Shown: one piece after another, positions 56,862-64,000 of the stretch | How positions within the stretch are numbered: position 1 is the stretch's first letter | How the letters are laid out: each line of letters starts with the position of its first letter | DNA from: Camillea tinctor | Lineage: Eukaryota > Ascomycota > Sordariomycetes > Xylariales > Xylariaceae | Assembly: GCA_022578605.1 (NCBI GenBank) | Contig: MU394051.1 | Coordinates: forward strand, 744,001-808,000 | Length of the DNA stretch: 64,000 nucleotides | Direction: 5' to 3' | Notes under the pieces: model-generated | Databases searched by the model: none | What the model was told of the DNA's origin: nothing | The model's input: the letters and a program-made list of their open reading frames with translations, nothing else | Position numbers and translations under genes: made by a program

Positions 56862-59800
56862 TGGGCGTTCTGGGTTTTGGCCTTTTTTTGTTAATGTAGA
56901 ATTAATGATGATTGAGATGGGATAATCGGACCTAATGTACCAGGGAAAAAAATGTGAATTTTTTGATAAAGATACAACTCTTGACTTTTTTGGTTGCTTA
57001 AAGGGGTGAGAACGATGATGGTGATAATGATGTCTGTGTTCCTCGTAGAATACTGAAAGTCACCTCGTCATGTATTAGGAGTTCTCAACGCAGATTATAC
57101 TTATATGTATTATATATTCATATACAATACAATACAAGACGCAGGCCTTTTCCTTTTCATCGAAATATTCTGCTAAATAGAGGACTTCTACTTGGCCATT
57201 AAATGGTTGACTTACAATACTAATTTGACGATATATTATACTGAGACCCGTTGAGCTTTGCATTGTTCAGACTTTTTATAGTTTGTCAACTCTTAATGTC
57301 TATATATTCCTTTTGTTTTCTGTTTATCTAATGATTAGGAATACATGTGCTGAATGTAACTATCTAAATACAGCAATGAAGAAAACCGACTCGCCCATAA
57401 CAAGTTTATTTGTCTTCATGATATCAATCAGTCAAAACCACTTATACAGCATAGGCATAGGACTACACATCCCCATATTGTCATATGTCCCACTTGCCAA
57501 AAAGCTCCCATGGGAAAATTCATGAATTCCGCACGGTATCGCATTGTACAGCCCTAGACAGGTCAGTCGCTCCACTAGGTATCTAGACGGAGTATCTATA
57601 TTCAATATTGAAATCGAATACTCCACCCGGGACTTCGGCACACTGTAATCATGCACTTAGATGGGTACCTGCATATCTCCTTAGCTTTTATATTACGAAA
57701 GTCTCGGATTGAATAGAATGAAACATGGGTTCCGCGATCAGCCTCAGCTAGATGAACTCACACATCTGAGTAATGCAAGGGGCCGAAAAACGGAACGAGA
57801 GGGACCTATCATGACCTCAAATGGACCCGAAATTTAATTTAAGCTTACAGCTGAAGATCGCATAGGGCAGTTCCATGGCCCGATGTCTCGATCTCAGACC
57901 GGGTAATCCGAGCCGCTTGCCTGAATATATCCAGAGACTACATAATTATGCCCCCTCTGATTGGTTCGGGTGAAGAGCGCCCCCCTGAAGACGATCGTAT
58001 AGTAAAGACAGCGCACTCACTCGGACGGAGCGATATAGACCGCTATGACATATACTCTGGTTATATCTATGAAGTCAAATAGAGTGCTATCGTGGTTGGT
58101 ATTACCTACAGCTAGACAATATCTTGTTGGCGGGTTTGGTTTGTCTTTGTATTTCTGTTTTACCTAAGGTGTCCCCAATAAGACATACAATAGACCAAAT
58201 TTCTTCCAAGGTTTCTAGAGAACGCACTACATCATACTCCTATACTAGACCGATTTTTTCATCGCTATAAAATGATAGGTTCCAAGCTTATAGTTTGGTT
58301 CATATTTTTGGTCGAATTTCTTTTTTAGTCATTAGTTGTGCCAAGGGTACTAGATGTCCATAGAATTCAAGTCTGTCTTCTTCGAATGTATTGCGAGATA
58401 AATAAATAGTATCTTCGTAAGTATGTACAACGGAACAAATACATTGATATAGGTCGTAAAGTATAGTTCATCTCTGAGTCTGTACTTGATTAATTTAGAA
58501 ACAGGCTTTAGGGTAAGAATATTTGGATCACTCTAAATATTGAAAAAGGGATTACAATAGAAATATCATTCAATATAACTTAGAGAAATATATCATTATA
58601 TATTTCGTTATTAATAGCGATTTGTAAGTATCAACCTCGATCAGCCATGGGGTTTGCCGTAGCCTTTTGCTCGAACTATAACTAACCGATTTCAAAAAGA
58701 AACGAATCGAAACTAGAAAAAGAAAACCAAAAACAAAATTTCAGATTAAACTACTCATCATGAACTACACATATCCAAAATTTAAATGACTTCCCCTTAC
58801 ATCGAAAGTCTGCAATAAACCACCAAGTCCGCATACCCAGCGTATGCATATCAAACCTTCCCTCCCCTTCCGGTCCGATCCGGCCCCACCAAAACCGGAG
58901 GACTTCCCGGGCCGGCATCCGGAAACACCCCCGGAAACACATGACTTCTGCTTCATGCTCGTCACGCCCGCAAGCCTCGAGAACTAACGCACGACATACC
59001 TCTTCCGCATGAGAAGGACCATCACGTGAGACCCGCTACCAGCTAGCTAGCTTCCCCCCCCCTGGTATAGGGTAAGGGTAAGGGGAGGGGGGGCCGCAGA
59101 ACGGGCCGCAGGAGACCCAAGATGTTTCGGTAGGAAGCAGAATAAAGGGGGACCCGCGTGGGACGGAGTAGGCTAGGCTGGGATGTTGGGTTGGGCATCA
59201 GCTGCCGCTTTGGGGCTAGTAGAGTGCAGGGCGGGTAGATGAGTCGGGTGGGAGAGGGAGAGGCAGAGATATGTGGCCTGCGGCAAGTCTGTTCGGGTTG
59301 GGCCGCTATACAGGATGGCAGACTGCCTACCTACCTACACACAACATTATGACTCTGGAAATGGTGAGCGACAGCATGGGAAGGGAAGGGCCGGGCCGCT
59401 GTGGTTGTAGAACTACGATTGGAGAAAAAGGGGCGAGAACCGTCAGCACATAGTAGCCGTGGTATTGGACTTTCAACCTAGGTTAGGGATGGGCGTGGCC
59501 AACTGCATAACCTGTACCATGCATATATTACGGGGTTTTCAAGATACATCAATGTAGGTGCAACGCTCTGTTGGGTCGAGTGGCGTAGCAGAGACCAAGG
59601 GCCTCTTCCGTAGGCCGCCTACTGGAGGAGGAGTGCTCATACGCCGGTGTCACTCACTTATCTTTTGCTCCTAATATTTCCTAGCCGCAGCAGTGAGAAT
59701 GCCGGATTTCGGGATTACTTACCGGCTCTGGAACCATTCCCGGCTATGCTTGCCAATCTGGATCCTTGTTCAGTGGTTGTTGTAAGATTCATTAATTCAC

Positions 59801-60939
59801 GTAGACACACGAGTTAACTTCGATCCCAATACAAGCTTCACGTAAACTAGATTTCTTGATGTCCTAATTCTAGTTGAGAGTCTAGCTTGACAGCTAACTC
59901 ATTAGGCCCTACGAATAGTGATATTTGGAGTCTTTAACATGGCACGGTGATGTCTGGTCAGTCATAAAAGTCGTACTTATTCAATATTAAGAGGGCAAAC
60001 TTGCACCGGGCTTACCAACTTAGGGCATATCACTTCGGAAATAGACCTCTTGTGCTTCTTCACTTGATATAGTATATCTATTGCTATCCTTCATACCTAT
60101 TATAATTACTCGCACTCGTATATCCACTCCTTCGAGGCTGTTCAAGCTAATCCCAACCAACACAAATTATCACTACCCGTGAAGGCCGAACTCGTGTACA
60201 AGCACTTTTTCCCTTCCTTCTGCTCACTGCTCCTACACCAAGCTCCTAAAGTAGATGGGACACTTACCTCTTCCTGTCCTCTCTCCCATTTTCTTCAGCC
60301 TTCTCCCAAACACACTATAGTTCTATTCCAGATACCTACCTGCCATAAGATAATATCTCCATTACACTGGAACGATCGAACAAGTAGGTAGACATGTGCT
60401 ACGTTAAAAGGGAGAGGGGTAGGGGAGATAACAGAATAAAACGAGCACCAACTCTTTTCCACTTTCCACCCTAAACCATATTCGACTATCCTATTGTCCC
60501 CTACATTGTATCGAGAAGATAATTAGATAAGCCTATACATGACTGTATATTCTGATCCCTTCTTATGATATGTAGAAAGTTCGAACCTGGGGAGCGTTTG
60601 ATTGGAGCCAAACCGTCATCCCACTTGCATCTGCCTATCAACAAACCAGCAATATCGTAGCCATTACAAGTCACCTCAAGTCAAGCAAGCAAGAATTATT
60701 CCAGATTATGCAGTGTTCTTATTCCATTTTCTCTCTCTCTTGAATTCCCTTGTTACGTAGATACCGCCACCAACACAACCACCCCTAGACTTCTCTCCGG
60801 TTTCTTTAAAAAGAAAAACACACGTAATCTCCAGCTTGCTCCTGACACATACAACCCGAGTTCGGAACGCCTTCTCTAAATGCAAAACCAAAGTGTTAAT
60901 GAAGAAACCAAGAATAGGGAGGCTGGCAAGACGCGGTGT
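56862..60939. other. gene-poor region between catalase and paf1
   Basis: No supported gene over 4 kb. 57.0-58.7 kb is AT-rich. 58.85-59.45 kb is GC-rich and contains a C-run beside a G-rich tract. The right end is the 3' flank of paf1. Short open frames have no motifs. ACCTAGGT occurs at 59476. Confidence 0.55.
59070..59093 (+). repeat. G-quadruplex-type motif preceded by a C-run
   Basis: Four G-runs (59070-59072, 59076-59078, 59082-59085, 59087-59093) with loops TAA, TAA... and A. A run of about ten Cs at 59053-59062 lies just before, so a competing hairpin is possible. Confidence 0.6.
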
Positions 60940-62435
60940 TCAATCTTCCTCGTCACCCTCGGCATCTTGATCCTCATCGTCTGAGTCGTTAGCCGCCTGG
61001 TGTCTCGCATGTCCGTTCGTTTCCTGCTCCCCATCTTCCTCATCGTGCTGCTGGTGGTCGAGATCCTCCTCGGCATGGAGTCCGTAGGGCTCGTCTCGGT
61101 AGCGTTGTATCAGCCCCCGGATCGAGTCATCGGGATCGTCAACCGTGACGTCGAGCTGGTCCAGGACCTCCTCGTCCACCTCCCCATATCCTATTGTGCG
61201 GGCGATGTTCTTGGTACGTTGGGGCCTGATAGTAGACCGCTGCATCACGGGGTAGTAGTAGGCCGCTTTCTGGTCGACCGTCTCGTCTGAGTTGAAGGCG
61301 ATGAGGAGCTCCTCGTCGTATTTCGTAGTGTGATCTAGCTCTACCTCCTGCGCCGTCTCGTATCCACGAACTCTGGGGAACTCGAAGCAGGGCCGAGCGC
61401 CGCCCTTGGTGTACAGGCTGTCGTCATCGTGATCTGCGTTTTCCACGTCGAATCTCTTTCGAAATCTCTCAGCAGTCTCAGCAGAATCCGTCAAGAAATA
61501 GTCGTAGTTCGTCGAGGAGGGCGGCTTGGGGTTGTTGACTGGATCCCGGTGGTATGCCTGCAGAGCGACCTCATAAGCATCCTCTTCGGCCTTGCTCTTT
61601 TCCGAAGGACGGAACAGAGCGCTGAGCAAGCGCGTGTCGTAAGTTCGAGAAGGAGGGAGGGGATTGTTTGTGAACTTCAGAGTCACGTAGGCGCCGGCGT
61701 CGGGGAATGCCTCGAGGTCGGGAACCAAGGGGAAGGCGTCAACAAGCTTAACATTGCGCTTCGATGGATGCTTGACGCGACTCTTGTCCTTTAGATTGGC
61801 AGCAGCTATAGCAAAGCTCTGATCGATCTTCCGCTTGAGATAGGCGGGAGAGTCCTTGTCGGGTTCGGGCGAACGCCGTTTCACGGGTCGCTTCAGAGGA
61901 TTGGGATTGAGACTGCGTAAGGCGCTAGCTTCATGCTTGCCCTTGGAAGTGGTCGAAGAGATGTACTCTGTCCGCCGAAGGAAGGAGACGTTGGGCTCGG
62001 AGACCTTGGGTTTGCCGAGTGTCTGCAGAGGTCTGAGGAGGGCGCGGTCGTGAGGGTGGATGACTGGTGATTGCGTGGGTGCTTGGATGGCTACGGGTTG
62101 AAGTTAGTTTGCGGCCAGCTTCTTGAGGTCTATAACATGACATGGGGTGAGTGGTATAACCTACAGCTCTCGTCTCCATCAAATATACCGGGCATACCAA
62201 CCAAGTCCAATGGCATGCCCAGCTCGGCGTCAGCTTCGATATTCAGAGGCTGCTCCCTAGCCAGCCTTGATGCGAAGCCCGGCGCAGTATATTGACCGCT
62301 GGCAAGGCCGGTATTTGGAATATCCAACAATTTCGGTGGATTGGGGGGAGGCGGCAGAGCATTGGAGTAGCGAATTCTAGCGATGAAATCCTGGTGCACC
62401 GAGCGATGCTCGCCGCCACGCGACGAGGATGCCAT
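60940..62435 (-). CDS. paf1: RNA polymerase II-associated factor Paf1
   Basis: Two exons: 62165-62435 and 60940-62090 over a 74-bp intron (donor GTAGGT, acceptor CGTAG), giving 473 residues. The N-terminus has the Paf1 signature DFIARIRYSNALPPPPNPPK. The middle has HPHDRALLRPL, VSFLRRTEYI and the Paf1 core ending in YYYPVMQRSTIRPQRTKN. The C-terminus is highly acidic (NDSDDEDQDAEGDEED). Paf1 is the core subunit of the nuclear Paf1 complex, which travels with elongating RNA polymerase II and promotes H2B ubiquitylation and H3 methylation. Length is typical. Upstream lies an ACC-rich leader-like tract (62465-62545 on the gene's strand). Confidence 0.96.
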
Positions 62436-63238
62436 CTCGATCGATTAGGATAGTAGGAACTGGGTTGCACTTATATCCAGAATGGTAGTAACGGTAATGG
62501 TGGTAGTGGTAGTAGTGGTGATCGTGATATTTGTGATGGTTGTGTGGAACTAAGCGGTCGCGTTGCGTTGCGTCGCGAGTTTTTTTTTTAATAAATTATG
62601 GTGTTGGATTGGTTGTTGTATGGAGAACTGAAGAATGGAGAATGGAGAATGGAGAACGGCCAAAAAAAAAAAAGGTTGAAGGTGGAAGAGCTTTTAGAAG
62701 CTTCACAAGCTAAAAAAAAACCTATTAGCTAAAACTATTAAGGTTGGTTGACCATTGATTATGAACCAATTAACGCTTCTTACAATCTACCTACTACCTA
62801 CATAGTACTAATGCTTAAGTACATACATGTAAGGTACATACCCAGTAGATTATAGAATTTCATGCAACAACAAATTGATGATTCTGATTATTCCTTTCTT
62901 TTTTTTCAGGGGTTTCTTCTTGATTAAATCTATAGATCCAAAAAAAAGGCCCTTAAAGTGCTTCGTTGCGCCTATTCAGTGCGACCAGCAGCACATTTCT
63001 TTATAGAATTCAATAAGGACCATAGCCATAGCGCCTCATGCTGCCACATATAAGAGTGCATCATCATGATCTTATGATGTTATATAGTAAAATCCCCCAA
63101 CATACACCATAAACCCCAAGTTAAGACTATGGACATCCAGACACTCGCCCACCACAGACTGCAGTATTCATCTGCACCCACTACCTAATACCTAATACGA
63201 AAGGAGACGGTTCCCTGTGCACAGACATACATTTGGTT
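62436..63238. other. intergenic region between paf1 and rer1
   Basis: Paf1 promoter and leader on the left (GGT-rich plus strand), a heptamer repeat, then AT-rich sequence including the rer1 3' UTR. No other feature. Confidence 0.55.
62633..62656 (+). repeat. heptanucleotide repeat, GAATGGA, three and a half units
   Basis: Three perfect GAATGGA units followed by GAA, about 200 bp upstream of the paf1 start codon. Confidence 0.8.
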
Positions 63239-64000
63239 CTACGAGGTGCTGCTCTTGCCGTACCGCGTCTTGCCCAGGGAGAAAGGTACATAGCGGTACT
63301 TGATCATGTGTTGGATTTGCTTGCGCACTACAAGCGGCGTTGATTAGTATTTTTTATTTATTTATTTTTCTCTCTCGAGATATCATGATCCCAAAAATGG
63401 TGTAACTTACTAGTCAGAACGAAAAGGATGATCCAGTACATAACAAGAACGGGCCAGAACACGGGCACGTTGAAGACCTCGAACCAACTGCACACAAAGG
63501 CGATCACAATGGCGCGGGTAGCCTCGTGCCAGAACTTGAACTCGGGAAGCCGCCGGATAAAGGGACGGAACTCCTCGTCCTGCTTGGTCGGGAGACCACC
63601 AGCAGATCCGTCCTCCATCTCGTTGTCCAACATGTCGTTGGAGGGGTCGAATTTAGGCGACAGGAACGCGAGGAAGAGATTGAGCAGGTAGATGCCCAGC
63701 GCATACGCCACTGTGTCCCGTTAGCACTTCGCAGGTTTATTTATAGGTCGGATCAGGGCCTCGTACCGATGTACCAGCCTTGCGCGAGGAGCACTCGTAG
63801 GAAGAAGAAGGACAGGCCAACAGCCGTACCAACCCATCTGTAGAGGACGTATGGGGTTGCTTGGTCTAGAAGGGCTTGGTAATGCTAGATATTAATCAGA
63901 AACCGTTTACCGTGATAGAACAACAACTGGGAAAAGGGCGCAGGGGCTACCAACTCTCTGAATCTTGGAGGTTTGTGTGGCGACCGCCGCGAAAGGGGTC
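63239..64000 (-). CDS. rer1: Rer1 retrieval receptor (5' end outside window)
   Basis: Visible exons: 63955-64000 (partial), 63767-63884, 63411-63710, 63239-63327. The joined sequence reads PFAAVATQTSKIQR, HYQALLDQATPY, YIVAYALGIYLLNLFLAF, FRPFIRRLPEFKFW, FNVPVFWPVLVMYWIILF and RKQIQHMIKYRYVPF, ending GKTRYGKSSTS, the classic Rer1 sequence. Four membrane helices are expected. Rer1 sits in the early Golgi and returns ER membrane proteins that lack other signals. Introns are 83, 56 and 70 bp. The first visible donor, GTTGGT, is unusual but gives the family's spacing between the Gln-Arg and Tyr-Gln residues. The start codon lies to the right of the window. Confidence 0.95.

Noticed and set aside
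60570..60600. AGTTCGAACCTGG, resembling a tRNA B box
   Set aside because: The flanking bases do not form a T-arm stem, and no A box or anticodon arm lies upstream. Other GTTCGA/GTTCAA words also failed this test, so no tRNA is called.
1..64000. Search for transposons, viral relics, CRISPR-like arrays or a biosynthetic gene cluster
   Set aside because: No reverse transcriptase, transposase, integrase, long terminal repeat, polyketide or peptide synthetase, or regularly spaced repeat array was seen.

Overview
The window comes from a filamentous ascomycete (Pezizomycotina, most likely Sordariomycetes; the class is inference). The genes carry short spliceosomal introns (56-198 bp) with GTRNGT-type donors and CTAAC/CTRAC branch sites. 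The proteins match typical fungal families: a C2H2 plus fungal-specific-domain transcription factor, an SH3/WW RasGEF of the Cdc25 type, and a large-subunit secreted catalase. Fourteen genes are supported in 64 kb, two of them cut by the window edges. Two or three further reading frames are only candidates. Gene density is low, and much of the DNA is AT-leaning intergenic sequence rich in TACCTA/ACATAC words, homopurine tracts and short tandem repeats.

Layout: 1-1428 (-) 5' part of a C2H2 transcription factor. 1.4-15.2 kb is almost gene-free, with polypurine and G-quadruplex-type tracts and one unexplained 318-codon open frame at 7105-8061. 15235-19151 (+) Ras exchange factor Cdc25. 19.2-28.8 kb is a second desert, with an AATAAAAAT minisatellite interrupted by a 98-base assembly gap. 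28814-29756 (-) hydrophilic, stress-type protein whose upstream region holds four CRE-like sites. 30880-31640 (-) GNAT acetyltransferase. 32307-33578 (+) secreted SGNH/GDSL esterase. 35482-35908 (+) small hydrophilic protein. 37703-39311 (+) Cdc37. 41745-42875 (+) secreted, probably GPI-anchored PLC-like phosphodiesterase. 44035-44645 (+) ECM15/UPF0045. 45064-46669 (-) CCDC47/DUF1682. 47170-48869 (+) haspin kinase. 54219-56861 (+) catalase. 60940-62435 (-) Paf1. 63239-64000 (-) 5'-truncated Rer1.

Most genes are housekeeping: signalling (Cdc25), chaperoning (Cdc37), ER membrane protein biogenesis (CCDC47), Golgi-to-ER retrieval (Rer1), transcription elongation (Paf1) and mitotic chromatin (haspin). 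Between them lie single secreted enzymes (esterase, PLC-like, catalase). I see no biosynthetic cluster, no intact transposon, no tRNA or rRNA gene and no CRISPR-like array. The CCDC47 and haspin genes are divergent over a 500-bp shared promoter, and ECM15 and CCDC47 converge. I found no convincing novel multi-gene system. The strongest unexplained signals are non-coding: the CRE cluster at 30.0-30.7 kb, the strongly over-represented palindrome ACCTAGGT, the twin hairpins at 53.0 kb, and abrupt GC steps inside the PLC-like, haspin and catalase genes.
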